NCBI GenBank assembly: GCA_023419535.1
Contig: JAEZXX010000038.1
Location: 1-48,229, forward strand
DNA: 48,229 nt
Direction of reading: 5' to 3'
Source of the DNA: Pseudomonadota bacterium
GTDB lineage: Bacteria; Pseudomonadota; Alphaproteobacteria; Rhizobiales; Rhizobiaceae
The position numbers and the translations under genes were made by a program. Of the stretch, positions 15,673 to 25,322 are shown piece after piece. The notes under the pieces were generated by a model, which was not told the DNA's origin, did no database searches, and saw nothing but the letters and a program-made list of their open reading frames with translations. Every line of letters begins with the position of its first letter. Positions within the stretch are counted from its first letter, which is position 1.

Positions 15673-16091
15673 CCCACGCTCTCCTCGATGGCTTCCATGT
15701 CGTCGTCCGACAGCCCGAAATGGTGGCCGATCTCGTGGATCAGGACGTGGGCGACGAGCGTGCCCAGCGTCTCCTCGTGCTCGGCCCAATAGTCGAGGAT
15801 CGGCCGGCGGTAGAGGAGGATGCGGTTCGGCATCTCGAAGGTGCCCGGCACGTCGGATTCGCCGATCGGCCGTCCCTCGAACAGACCCAGGATGTCGAAG
15901 GGACTTTCGAGGTTCATCTCCTCGACCACGTCGTCGTCGGGGAAATCGGCGACGAGAAAGCGGATGTCCCCCGAAAGTGCCCGGAACTCCGGCGGCAGAC
16001 CGGCATAGGCCGCCACCGCCAGACTCTCGAACTCCTCCAGGCTCGGCGCGAGGCGCCCCGCCCAGTCGCCGCTCTGATCCAGGATGGCCAT
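15669..16091 (-). CDS. Zincin-like metallopeptidase family protein (PF06262 type)
   Basis: A 140-residue acidic protein with the zinc motif HEIGHHFGLSDDDME near the C-terminus (HExxHxxGxxD: two histidines, glutamate, third ligand aspartate). The preceding pattern, ILLYRRPILDYW with an acidic mid-section, is that of the possible zinc metallopeptidase family PF06262, common as a single-domain protein in Alphaproteobacteria. The start ATG at 16091 follows GAGGGA. It is the first gene of a two-gene unit with the isochorismatase-like enzyme. No substrate is known. Confidence 0.88.
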   Translation of the reverse strand: MAILDQSGDWAGRLAPSLEEFESLAVAAYAGLPPEFRALSGDIRFLVADFPDDDVVEEMNLESPFDILGLFEGRPIGESDVPGTFEMPNRILLYRRPILDYWAEHEETLGTLVAHVLIHEIGHHFGLSDDDMEAIEESVG

Positions 16092-16250
16092 CGTCGTCCC
16101 TCGCCGTTCGTCTTCGAGGGGTCCCATATCGTGCCCGAACCCCGTCTGCCAAAGGGGTGAGCGGACCTTCGCGGAAAGTTCCGGAGGCCTGAAGAAAATA
16201 TTCCTCCGATAGGACTGCTTGACTCCTTCGGGCCGCTCTGGAATCCATTG

Positions 16251-16265
16251 GAACATAACAGGAAC
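16251..16265 (+). promoter_or_regulatory. LexA (SOS) box of imuA-imuB-dnaE2
   Basis: GAAC-ATAACAG-GAAC is an exact match to the alphaproteobacterial LexA operator GAAC-N7-GAAC. It lies 68 bases before the imuA ATG and in the same direction. A TTGACT hexamer is found just upstream (16219-16224), but the -10 is not clear. Confidence 0.85.
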
Positions 16266-16332
16266 GATAGCCTCTTCGTCGAGGCGTTGGAGACCGGGCG
16301 CGACATCTGACGTCGCGGCCGATGGAGAGCCT

Positions 16333-17271
16333 ATGTCCGAACTCACCGAAAGGCGATGGCCGACGGTCGCCGCGACGATGGCGTTCGCCGGTGCTCCTGC
16401 CGGCACCCGCGCCGAACGGGTCGAGCCCCGCGCCGCGCCGCCGGTTCTGGCAAGCCTGCGCGGCACGGTCGCACGGATCGAGGGACGGCTCGCCGAGCGT
16501 CTCGACGAGACAGGACCGGGTGCCGATGGCGCGATCGCGACGGGCGTCGCGCCCTTCGACGCCCTGCTTTCGGGCGGCATTCCCTCCGGCCTCACCGAAC
16601 TGCGCCTCGCCGAGACGCGCGACGCGGGCGCAGGCGCGGGCTTTGCGCTGGCGCTCGCCATCCTCGCCGGCGCCAGTGCCCGCCGGCCGCTGATCTGGAT
16701 CGGCGAACGGCACGTCTTTTCCGAAGGCGGCCACGCCTCGGCGGCGGGTCTTCGCACCCTCGGGCTCGACCCCGCCGCCCTCCTCCTCGTCGCGCCGAGG
16801 CGCCTGGAGGAGGCGATCTGGGCCGGCGAGGAGGCGGCGCGCTCCCATGCCCCCGCCCTCGTCGTCCTGGAGACGCGCGGCAACCCCAAGCGCCTCGGCC
16901 TGGAAGGCACCCGCCGCCTGCACGTTCGCGCCCGGGACGCCGGGCGACCCTTTCTGATGCTGCGGCAGGCGGGCGCGCCGGAGACGAGCGCGGCGCCCCT
17001 GCGGCTCGCCGTCTCGGCCCATCCCGGCGCCCCGCCCGGCGAGCTCGGGCCCGGCCGCTTCCTTGGCGCGCCGGCCTTCCGGGTCACGATCGAGAAATCG
17101 CGGGACGGACGCGCCCGCCAATTCCTTCTGGAATGGAACCCCCATGAGCAGCGCTTCGCCCTCCTCCACCGCGCCGTCGCGCTATCTGGCGGTGTCGCTC
17201 CCGAGACTGTCCACCGACCGCATCCTGCGCGAGAGGCTGGGGCGCTCGTGGCTCTCAGACGCGCATCCTGA
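16333..17271 (+). CDS. imuA: SOS mutagenesis accessory protein ImuA
   Basis: A 312-residue RecA-like/SulA-related protein of the ImuABC mutasome. The start is the ATG at 16333 (MSELTERRWP) after GGAG; the open frame before it crosses the promoter. Blocks with family character are FDALLSGGIPSGLTELRL (about 75-92) and PLIWIGERHVFSEGG. The N-terminal half has a degenerate Walker-like loop. Known role: it joins ImuB and DnaE2 in error-prone lesion bypass and damage-induced mutation. The last 128 bases are shared, in another frame, with imuB. Confidence 0.93.
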   Translation: MSELTERRWPTVAATMAFAGAPAGTRAERVEPRAAPPVLASLRGTVARIEGRLAERLDETGPGADGAIATGVAPFDALLSGGIPSGLTELRLAETRDAGAGAGFALALAILAGASARRPLIWIGERHVFSEGGHASAAGLRTLGLDPAALLLVAPRRLEEAIWAGEEAARSHAPALVVLETRGNPKRLGLEGTRRLHVRARDAGRPFLMLRQAGAPETSAAPLRLAVSAHPGAPPGELGPGRFLGAPAFRVTIEKSRDGRARQFLLEWNPHEQRFALLHRAVALSGGVAPETVHRPHPAREAGALVALRRAS

Positions 17272-18835
17272 AGGGCAGACCGCGCCGGCCGCCGGCCCCG
17301 TCTCGTCCGTCTTCCGGGACGCGGCGGGCAGCGCCCATCGCAGCCGGGCCGCACTCGCCTTCGCACCGGGCCCGGTCCCGCAGGGCCGTGCGCCGCTCGC
17401 GCTTTACGAGAAGATCGGCGGCGCCCAGCGCCTCGTCGCGCTCTGCGAGGCGGCGGCGCGTCTCGGCCTCGCCCCCCGCCTCGGCGTCGCGGAGGCGCGC
17501 GCCCGCTTCCCCCGCCTGGAGCTCGCCGAGGCCGACCGGCCGGGGGACGCCCGGCTTCTGGAGGCGGTCGCGGACTGGTGCGACCGCTACACCCCGCTCG
17601 TCGCCCTCGACGGCCCCTCGCGGCTGATCCTCGACATCTCCGGCTGCGCCCACCTCTTCGGTGGGGAGGCGGCGTTGGTGGCCGACCTGAGCGCCCGCCT
17701 GACCGCGCAGGGGCTCGCCGTGCGCACCGCCGTGGCCGGCGCGGCCGGCACGGCGCAGGCTCTCGTCGACCATGCCTCCGGTGCCCGGCTGGAAGCGGGC
17801 GAGGAGCGCGAGGCGCTCGCCCCTCTGCCGATCGCGGCCCTGCGCCTCGAGCCGCAGGTCGCCGCCATGCTGGCCCGCCTCGGCCTCAAGCGATTGGGCG
17901 AGATGTTCGAGCTGCCGCGTGCGGGTCTCGCGCGCCGCTTCGGCCAGGCCCTCGGCGACCGGCTCGACGAGGCGCTGGGCGACGCGCCCGTGCCCATAGT
18001 CCCGCGCCGCCCCGTGCCGCTGATCATCCACGAGCGCCGCCTGTTCGAGCCGATCAGCCGGACGGAGGACATTCTCGGCCTTCTGGAGACGCTGGCGCCG
18101 CGCCTTGCCCTCGACCTCGAACGGCGGGGCGAAGGCGCGCGCCGGCTGGCCCTGACGCTCTTCCGGGTCGACGGGCGCATCGAGCGCCTCGACGTCGGAA
18201 CCGCGGCGCCGACCCGCGACCCCATCCGTCTGGTCCGCCTGTTCGCCGAGAGACTGAAGGGCCTCGGCGACGATCTCGACGCCGGGTTCGGCTACGATCT
18301 CGTGCGCCTCGGGGTCGAAGCCTGCGATCCCCTGGCCGAGCGCCAGGGCGATCTCGGCTCGGCCAGGGACGGGGGCGAGCCGGTGGAGGTGCTGCTCGAC
18401 CGCCTCGCCGCACGCCTCGGCGAGGCGGCCGTTCTCGGGCTCGACGAGATCGAGAGCCACCGGCCCGAGCGCGCCGAAGCCTTCGCGGCGGCCCTGCGAC
18501 GCGAACTGAACGCCACGCTCCATGCCGAAGCGTTCGCCCGGCCGGACGTGCCCCGGCCCCTGCGGCTGCTGGCCCCGCCCGAGCCCGTCGAAGCGACGGC
18601 GGGCGTGCCGGAGGGCGCGCCCGAGCAGTTCCGCTGGCGGCGCGCCCATCACCGGGTCGTGCGCGTCGAGGGTCCCGAGCGCATCGCCCCCGAATGGTGG
18701 CGCGAGGATGCCGGCGAGACGCGCGACTACTTCCGCGTCGAGGACATGGAGGGCCGGCGCTTCTGGCTGTTCCGCGAAGGGCGGCTGGCGCCCAGCGGCG
18801 CGCCGGCCTGGTTCATGCACGGGCTCTTCGCCTGA
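17144..18835 (+). CDS. imuB: Catalytically dead Y-family polymerase ImuB
   Basis: A 563-residue Y-family polymerase homologue. The start at 17144 puts the conserved RYLAVSLPRLSTDRI at residue 13; where true Y-family polymerases have a catalytic aspartate this has leucine and proline, consistent with ImuB lacking polymerase activity. The palm block ILDISGCAHLFGGE and the helix-hairpin-helix region LKRLGEMFELPRAGLARRFG are evident. The C-terminal part (about 470-563) is the ImuB-specific tail ending near the stop. It acts as a hub that tethers ImuA and DnaE2 to the beta clamp. The stop overlaps the dnaE2 start as TGATG. The start codon is buried 128 bases inside imuA. Confidence 0.93.
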   Translation: MSSASPSSTAPSRYLAVSLPRLSTDRILRERLGRSWLSDAHPEGQTAPAAGPVSSVFRDAAGSAHRSRAALAFAPGPVPQGRAPLALYEKIGGAQRLVALCEAAARLGLAPRLGVAEARARFPRLELAEADRPGDARLLEAVADWCDRYTPLVALDGPSRLILDISGCAHLFGGEAALVADLSARLTAQGLAVRTAVAGAAGTAQALVDHASGARLEAGEEREALAPLPIAALRLEPQVAAMLARLGLKRLGEMFELPRAGLARRFGQALGDRLDEALGDAPVPIVPRRPVPLIIHERRLFEPISRTEDILGLLETLAPRLALDLERRGEGARRLALTLFRVDGRIERLDVGTAAPTRDPIRLVRLFAERLKGLGDDLDAGFGYDLVRLGVEACDPLAERQGDLGSARDGGEPVEVLLDRLAARLGEAAVLGLDEIESHRPERAEAFAAALRRELNATLHAEAFARPDVPRPLRLLAPPEPVEATAGVPEGAPEQFRWRRAHHRVVRVEGPERIAPEWWREDAGETRDYFRVEDMEGRRFWLFREGRLAPSGAPAWFMHGLFA

Positions 18836-21800
18836 TGGGCGCGGCGGACAAGACGGGCTTCTTCGAGGCCGGGACGGGGTTCTGCGAGATCGGAACCGCC
18901 TCGAACTTCTCGTTCCTTCGCGGCGCCTCGCATCCGCGCGAACTCGTCGTCACCGCCAAGCTTCTCGGGCTCGGCGGCCTGGGTCTTGCCGACCGCAACA
19001 CGGTGGCCGGGGTCGTTCGCGCCTACCAGCAGGCGCGCGAGGAGCGCTATCCCTTCCGCCCCGGGGCCCGGCTCGTCTTCGGTGACGACACGCCCGACAT
19101 CCTCGCCTACCCGCGCGACCGGGACGGATGGGGCCGGCTCTGCCGCCTCCTGACGGCAGGAAACCTGCGCGCCGAGAAGGGCGGATGCCGGCTCTTCCTC
19201 GCCGATCTCCTCGGCCACGGGACGGGGATCAACCTCGCCCTTCTCGCGCCCGAGACATTGGGGGCGCAGGGCCCGGCGCTGGAGACCGCGCAGACGCTCT
19301 GCCGCCGCGTCCTCACGCGTCTGGAGAAGCGCTTCGGACGGGCCGTGCGCCTCGCCGTCAGTCCGCGCCACGACGGGCTCGACGCGCGGCGCCTCGCTCG
19401 CGCCTCGCAGCTCGCAGCCGAGTGCGGCACCCCGATGATGGCGACCAACGACGTCTTCTACCACGCGGAAGGGCGTCGCCGGATGCAGGACGTCCTGACC
19501 GCGATCCGCGAGCACGTGCCGCTGGTCGAGGCCGGTTTCCACCTGTCCAAGAACGCCGAGCGGCGCCTGAAGGGCTCGGACGAGATGGCCCGGCTCTTCC
19601 GGCTGCACCCGGCCGCCATCGAGGAGGCGCGGCGCTTCTTCGCCGAACTGCGCTTCGACCTGAAGAGCCTTCGATACGTCTATCCGGAGGAGAAGCTGCG
19701 CCTTGCCGGAACGCCGAGCGAGGAGCTGCGCGCCCTCGCCTACCGGGGTGCCGAATGGCGGTTCCCGGAGGGCCTGTCGGAGGCCAACAGAACGACCATC
19801 GAGCACGAACTCTCCGTCATCGCGCACATGAAATACGAGCCCTACTTCCTGACCGTGGAGCGGATCGTCGGCGCGGCGCGGCGCATGGGCATCCTCTGCC
19901 AGGGGCGCGGCTCGGCGGCCAACTCGCTCGTCTGCTACTGCATCGGCGTCACCGAAGTGCATCCCGAGCGCGCCGGGCTCCTCTTCGAGCGCTTCATCTC
20001 CTCCAACCGCGACGAGCCGCCCGACATCGACATCGATTTCGAGCACGAGCGGCGGGGCGAGATCATCGACTGGATCTACGAGGAGTACGGCCGCGACCAG
20101 GCGGCGCTCGCCGCCACCGTCATCACATATCGCGCCCGGTCCGCCGCGCGCGAGGTCGGCAAGGCGTTCGGGCTGTCGGACGACGCTGTCTCGGCCCTGT
20201 CGGGCTCGGTCTGGGGCTATTCCTCCTCGGACCTCGGCGAACGGGAGGCGCGAGCGGCGGGGCTGGCGGCGGAAGACGCCACGACGCGCCACGTGCTGGA
20301 CTTCTGCGCCGAGCTCTCCGGCATGCCGCGCCATCTCTCCCAGCATGTCGGGGGCTTCGTGCTGACGCGCGGGCGCGTCGACGAGACCGTGCCGATCCTC
20401 AACGCGGCGTCCGAGGGACGCACCATCGTCGAATGGGACAAGGACGACCTCGACGAGCTGGGCATCCTGAAGATCGACATCCTCGCGCTCGGCATGCTCT
20501 CCTGCCTTCGGCGCGGGCTCGACCTCCTGCGCGAGCACTACGACTACGACGAGCGGCTGTCGCTGGCGACCATCCCGGACGACGATCCCGACCTCTACGA
20601 GATGGCGAGCCGGGCCGACACGCTCGGCGTCTTCCAGATCGAGTCCAGGGCGCAGATGACGATGCTGCCCAAGCTCAGACCGAACTGCTTCTACGACCTC
20701 GTGATCGAGGTCGCGATCGTTCGGCCGGGGCCCATCCAGGGCAACATGGTCCACCCCTATCTGAAGCGGAAGATGGGGATCGAGAAGGCCACCTATCCGA
20801 GCAAGGAGCTGGAGGAGGTGCTGCACCGCACGCTCGGCGTGCCGCTGTTCCAGGAGCAGGCGATGCGCATCGCCATGGTGGCAGCGAAGTTCACGCCCGA
20901 CGAGGCGGACGGGCTGCGCCGCGCCATGGCGACCTTCCGGCGCGCCGGCACCATCCACACCTTCCGCGAGAAGATGGTCGAGCGGATGGTCGCGCGGGGC
21001 TACGAGCGGGAGTTCGCCGAGAACTGCTTCAGCCAGATCGAGGGCTTCGGCGAATACGGCTTCCCGGAGAGCCACGCCGCCTCCTTCGCGCTCCTCGTCT
21101 ACGCCTCCTGCTGGCTGAAATGCCATTATCCGGACGTGTTCCTGGCCGCGATCCTCAACTCGCAGCCCATGGGCTTCTACGCGCCGGCCCAGCTGGTGCG
21201 CGACGCGCGCGAGCACGGCGTCGAGGTTCGCCCCGTCTCGGTCAACCATTCGCGCTTCGACCAGACGCTCGAGGAGGCGCCCTTCGATCGGTCCAGCATC
21301 GTGCCGCGGCACCGCGGGATGGTCCCGGCGATCGAAACCAAACGTGCGGTCCGGCTCGGCTTCCGGCAGGTCAAGGGCCTGCCCGAGAAGGAGATGCGCC
21401 GGCTCGTCTGGATCCGCGACACCGGCGTTCCCTTCGATTCGGTGCGCGACCTCTGGCTGCGCACGGGGTTGCCGCGCCGCACGATCGAACGCCTCGCCGA
21501 CGCAGACGCCTTCGCCTGTCTCGGCCTGTCGCGCCGCGAGGCGCTCTGGGCGGCGCGTGCGCTCTCGGAGGGCGGGGCGGCCGAGCGTCTGCCGCTCTTC
21601 GAAGCGGTCGGGGGGCGGGACGCGGAGCGGGAGGCCGAGGCCCTCCTGCCGCCGATGCCGCCCGGCGAGGAGGTCATCAACGACTACCGCTTCCTCTCGC
21701 TGTCCCTGAAGGCGCACCCCGTCTCCTTCATCCGGGCCGAGCTCGACGCACTGCGCATCCTGCCGAACCGGGCGATGGAGACGATGCGCTCCGGGCGGCG

Positions 21801-22410
21801 CGTGGACGTCGCCGGCCTCGTCCTCATCCGCCAGCGGCCGGGCTCGGCCAAGGGCATCATCTTCATGACGATCGAGGACGAGACGGGCGTCGCCAACATC
21901 ATCGTCTGGACGGGCGTGTTCGAGCGTTTCCGGCCGGTGGTGCTCGGCGCGCGCTTCGTGCGGGTGAAGGGGCGCATGCAGAGCGACCACGGCGTCATCC
22001 ACGTCGTCGCCGAGACGATGGAGGACATGACGCCGGTGCTGGGGCGGATCGCCAGCGGAGGGCTGATCGGGGCGAACACGCTGCAGCCGACGGACCATGT
22101 GAAGAGCCCGCTGCGCTACCACGGACGCGAGCGAAGCGTGGCGCCCGGCCCGAGCGAGGAGATCGCGGAAGCGGCCGCCGCGCTCGCCTCCGCGCTCGCG
22201 AACGCCGACGAGGTGCGCCGGCCGATCGACGAGGCCGACCGGACGCGGCGCTTCCTCGACCGCCAGCCGCGCCTCCTGCGCGACGGTGGACGATACGGAG
22301 ACGGCCGGAACGAGGCGTCCCGGCCCCGCGCGGTCGCCAACGCCCATCTCGTCGGCATCATGAGCCGGGACGCCGAGGAGGTGATGCCGAAGGGGCGCAA
22401 CTTCCATTGA
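18835..22410 (+). CDS. dnaE2: Error-prone DNA polymerase III alpha subunit DnaE2 (ImuC)
   Basis: A 1191-residue translesion polymerase. The PHP domain begins SNFSFLRGASHPRELV near residue 22. The catalytic aspartates of PDIDIDFEHERR are at residues 397 and 399. The finger block with ESRAQMTMLPKLRPNCFYDLV and the GFGEYGFPESHAASFALLVY region follow, then an OB-fold (about 1000-1075). It ends MPKGRNFH, the usual DnaE2 terminus. It is somewhat longer than the roughly 1080-1150 residues typical. The start overlaps imuB (TGATG). With ImuA and ImuB it forms the SOS mutasome, and all three are behind the LexA box at 16251. Confidence 0.97.
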   Translation: MGAADKTGFFEAGTGFCEIGTASNFSFLRGASHPRELVVTAKLLGLGGLGLADRNTVAGVVRAYQQAREERYPFRPGARLVFGDDTPDILAYPRDRDGWGRLCRLLTAGNLRAEKGGCRLFLADLLGHGTGINLALLAPETLGAQGPALETAQTLCRRVLTRLEKRFGRAVRLAVSPRHDGLDARRLARASQLAAECGTPMMATNDVFYHAEGRRRMQDVLTAIREHVPLVEAGFHLSKNAERRLKGSDEMARLFRLHPAAIEEARRFFAELRFDLKSLRYVYPEEKLRLAGTPSEELRALAYRGAEWRFPEGLSEANRTTIEHELSVIAHMKYEPYFLTVERIVGAARRMGILCQGRGSAANSLVCYCIGVTEVHPERAGLLFERFISSNRDEPPDIDIDFEHERRGEIIDWIYEEYGRDQAALAATVITYRARSAAREVGKAFGLSDDAVSALSGSVWGYSSSDLGEREARAAGLAAEDATTRHVLDFCAELSGMPRHLSQHVGGFVLTRGRVDETVPILNAASEGRTIVEWDKDDLDELGILKIDILALGMLSCLRRGLDLLREHYDYDERLSLATIPDDDPDLYEMASRADTLGVFQIESRAQMTMLPKLRPNCFYDLVIEVAIVRPGPIQGNMVHPYLKRKMGIEKATYPSKELEEVLHRTLGVPLFQEQAMRIAMVAAKFTPDEADGLRRAMATFRRAGTIHTFREKMVERMVARGYEREFAENCFSQIEGFGEYGFPESHAASFALLVYASCWLKCHYPDVFLAAILNSQPMGFYAPAQLVRDAREHGVEVRPVSVNHSRFDQTLEEAPFDRSSIVPRHRGMVPAIETKRAVRLGFRQVKGLPEKEMRRLVWIRDTGVPFDSVRDLWLRTGLPRRTIERLADADAFACLGLSRREALWAARALSEGGAAERLPLFEAVGGRDAEREAEALLPPMPPGEEVINDYRFLSLSLKAHPVSFIRAELDALRILPNRAMETMRSGRRVDVAGLVLIRQRPGSAKGIIFMTIEDETGVANIIVWTGVFERFRPVVLGARFVRVKGRMQSDHGVIHVVAETMEDMTPVLGRIASGGLIGANTLQPTDHVKSPLRYHGRERSVAPGPSEEIAEAAAALASALANADEVRRPIDEADRTRRFLDRQPRLLRDGGRYGDGRNEASRPRAVANAHLVGIMSRDAEEVMPKGRNFH

Positions 22411-22569
22411 CCGCCCCGTCGCCCCTCGATCCGCCGGGCCCGTGCGGCACATTCCCCCGCGACGGGATGAACCCCGCGAGGCGACGAAGGCGACTCCGTC
22501 CCGCCGATCGAGCCCCTGCAGCGGCGCGACGCGGCGCGCGGCGATGTCCGAAGAAGAGGAAGGCCGGGC

Positions 22570-23049
22570 ATGTTCCACACCGAGACCTGGGAGCTTCTCT
22601 CCTACATGGTCACCGTTCTGGGGCTCCCCTTCGCGATCTTCCTCTTCTTCCACGAGCAGCGGAAGGAGAGGGAGAACGAGGAGGAGGAGGTCCACGCCAT
22701 CCTCGCCGATTCCTATACGGATTTCCTCAAGCTCGTCATCGAGAACCCGGACCTGCGCCTTCGCACCGCGCAGGCGACGCCCGACCTCGACGAGGAGCAG
22801 CAGAACCGGATGGCCGCGATGCTGGAGATTCTCGTCTCCATCTTCGAGCGCGCCTACCTCCTCACGCACGAGGCGAACATGACCGGCAACAAGCTGCGGC
22901 GCTGGCGCTCCTGGGAGGACTTCATGCGCCAATGGTGCCGGCGTGAGGATTTTCGCGCCCACCTGCCGGACCTCCTCCTCGGCGAGGACCCCGATTTCGC
23001 CGCCTACATCACCGCTCTGGCGATGGAGGAAGGGAGCCGGGCGACGTGA
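22570..23049 (+). CDS. Small membrane-anchored protein of unknown function
   Basis: A 159-residue protein. A single N-terminal membrane segment (about residues 9-27) is followed by a glutamate-rich charged stretch (EQRKERENEEEE) and a helical cytoplasmic domain rich in acidic and aromatic residues. The ATG at 22570 is preceded by GGAAGG. It begins about 160 bases after dnaE2 and is not evidently part of that operon. No family recognised with confidence. The helix pattern around AAMLEILVSIFERAYLL, then RRWRSWEDFMRQW, could be a domain. Function unknown. Confidence 0.75.
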   Translation: MFHTETWELLSYMVTVLGLPFAIFLFFHEQRKERENEEEEVHAILADSYTDFLKLVIENPDLRLRTAQATPDLDEEQQNRMAAMLEILVSIFERAYLLTHEANMTGNKLRRWRSWEDFMRQWCRREDFRAHLPDLLLGEDPDFAAYITALAMEEGSRAT

Positions 23050-23168
23050 CGCATCGATGCCGCGTCGCCGTCCTCGTCGCGCCTGCGCCCGCGATCGGCT
23101 AGAAGCGTCGCGAACCCGCGCGCCGATCGATCGGTGCGAAGACAACGCCAAGCAAGGAACCCGAACCC

Positions 23169-24281
<1,113 letters not shown>

Positions 24282-24289
24282 GGAGGCCG

Positions 24290-24310
24290 GCGGGCGCCCG
24301 GCGCCCGCTT
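24290..24310 (+). terminator. Terminator hairpin after frmA
   Basis: GCGGGCGC pairs perfectly with GCGCCCGC (loop CCG) and is followed by TTCCTCTC. It begins 8 bases after the frmA stop, so brnT likely has its own promoter. Confidence 0.6.
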
Positions 24311-24330
24311 CCTCTCGGATCAGCGATTTA

Positions 24331-24351
24331 ATGTCTGTACGAAAATGACAT
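24331..24351 (+). promoter_or_regulatory. Candidate brnT promoter/operator inverted repeat
   Basis: ATGTC (24331-24335) and GACAT (24347-24351) form an inverted repeat across the brnT start codon. A TTTAAT hexamer at 24327-24332 could be a -10, which would leave a very short leader. Autorepression by BrnA at its own promoter is known for the family; the exact site here is inferred. Confidence 0.35.
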
Positions 24352-24626
24352 ATCGCATTACCTTCGATCCCGCGAAGCGCCAACGTTCGCTGGACGAGCG
24401 CGGCCTCGACTTCCTCGACGCCGCGCGGGTCTTCGAAGGTGTCACGATCGACAGCGAAGGCGCGCGCCGGGACTATGGCGCGGCGCGAATGGTGACCATC
24501 GGCCATCTCCGTGACCGGATGGTGGTGGTCTGGACCGAACGGGAAGACGCCCGGCACGTCATTTCGATGAGGAAGGCCAATGATCGCGAACGAGCACGAT
24601 ACTCCGGGCGCCTGGATCGATCCTGA
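24345..24626 (+). CDS. brnT: BrnT family toxin
   Basis: A 93-residue RelE-like ribonuclease toxin of the type II BrnT/BrnA module. The family pattern is plain: FDPAKRQRSLDERGLDFLDAARVFEG at residues 7-32, a central strand RMVTIGHLRDRMVVVWTE, then the basic RHVISMRKANDRERARY block. BrnT stops translation by cleaving RNA. The start at 24345 lacks a good ribosome site (GTACGAAA precedes). brnA overlaps its 3' end by 47 bases, in the usual toxin-first order. It sits inside the formaldehyde detoxification gene neighbourhood. Confidence 0.9.
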   Translation: MTYRITFDPAKRQRSLDERGLDFLDAARVFEGVTIDSEGARRDYGAARMVTIGHLRDRMVVVWTEREDARHVISMRKANDRERARYSGRLDRS

Positions 24627-24861
24627 CGACGCACCCGAACTCACGGACGAGTGGTTCGAGAACGCCGACGTCCACGAGAACGGTCGTCTCGTCAGCCGCG
24701 GGCGCCCACGCCTGGCCAACCCCAAGCAGCGCGTGACCATCCGGCTCGACGACGACGTGGTGAGCGCCCTTCGCGCCGCCGGACCCGGCTGGCAGACCCG
24801 CGCCAACGCCATCCTGCGCGACTGGATGCGGCGCCAGGACGAGGCGGCGGCGAAATCGTGA
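24580..24861 (+). CDS. brnA: BrnA family antitoxin
   Basis: A 93-residue antitoxin. The acidic, tryptophan-containing N-terminal half (DTPGAWIDPDDAPELTDEW) neutralises the toxin, and the C-terminal ribbon-helix-helix KQRVTIRLDDDVVSALRAAG...NAILRDWM binds DNA. BrnA usually represses its own promoter alone or with BrnT. It overlaps brnT by 47 bases, and its stop overlaps the GTG start of the GNAT gene (GTGA), which therefore looks co-transcribed. Confidence 0.9.
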   Translation: MIANEHDTPGAWIDPDDAPELTDEWFENADVHENGRLVSRGRPRLANPKQRVTIRLDDDVVSALRAAGPGWQTRANAILRDWMRRQDEAAAKS

Positions 24862-25298
24862 GGGAGACGCTGGACTGGGCGCACTTCGAGGCGCTGTCGG
24901 GCCTCGAGATGCACGACCTTCTGCGCCTGCGCCAGGACGTGTTCGTGGTGGAACAGGCCTGCGCCTTTCCCGAGATCGACGGACGCGACCCGGAAGCCCT
25001 GCATCTTCTCGCGCGGATCGACGGCCGTCTCGTCGGCTGTCTGCGACTGTTCGAAGAGGACGAGGCAATGCGGATCGGGCGCGTCGTCGTCGGCCCCTCG
25101 GCGCGAGGCACCGGTCTCGGCCACCGCCTGATGCGGGCGGCGCTCGCCCGCTGCGCCGAGGTCGCGCCCCGCCGGCCCGTTCTGCTCTCCGCGCAGGCCC
25201 ATCTCCAGAACTTCTACGCCGGCCACGGTTTCATCGTCGTCTCGCCCGCCTATCTGGAGGACGACATCCCGCATGTGGACATGCGGCGGGCAGCCTAG
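24858..25298 (+). CDS. ElaA-like GNAT family N-acetyltransferase
   Basis: A 146-residue acetyltransferase. The ElaA-type N-terminal block LRLRQDVFVVEQACAFPEIDGRD is clear (about residues 17-39), and the acetyl-CoA loop is VVGPSARGTGLGHRLM (about 80-95). The start is GTG at 24858, sharing bases with the brnA stop (GTGA), so translation is coupled to the antitoxin gene. The acceptor molecule is not known. It could be an ordinary cargo gene or part of the toxin-antitoxin unit; only its position suggests the latter. Confidence 0.85.
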   Translation: MRETLDWAHFEALSGLEMHDLLRLRQDVFVVEQACAFPEIDGRDPEALHLLARIDGRLVGCLRLFEEDEAMRIGRVVVGPSARGTGLGHRLMRAALARCAEVAPRRPVLLSAQAHLQNFYAGHGFIVVSPAYLEDDIPHVDMRRAA

Positions 25299-25322
25299 AC
25301 GCGAGACCGGACGAGGAGACGC

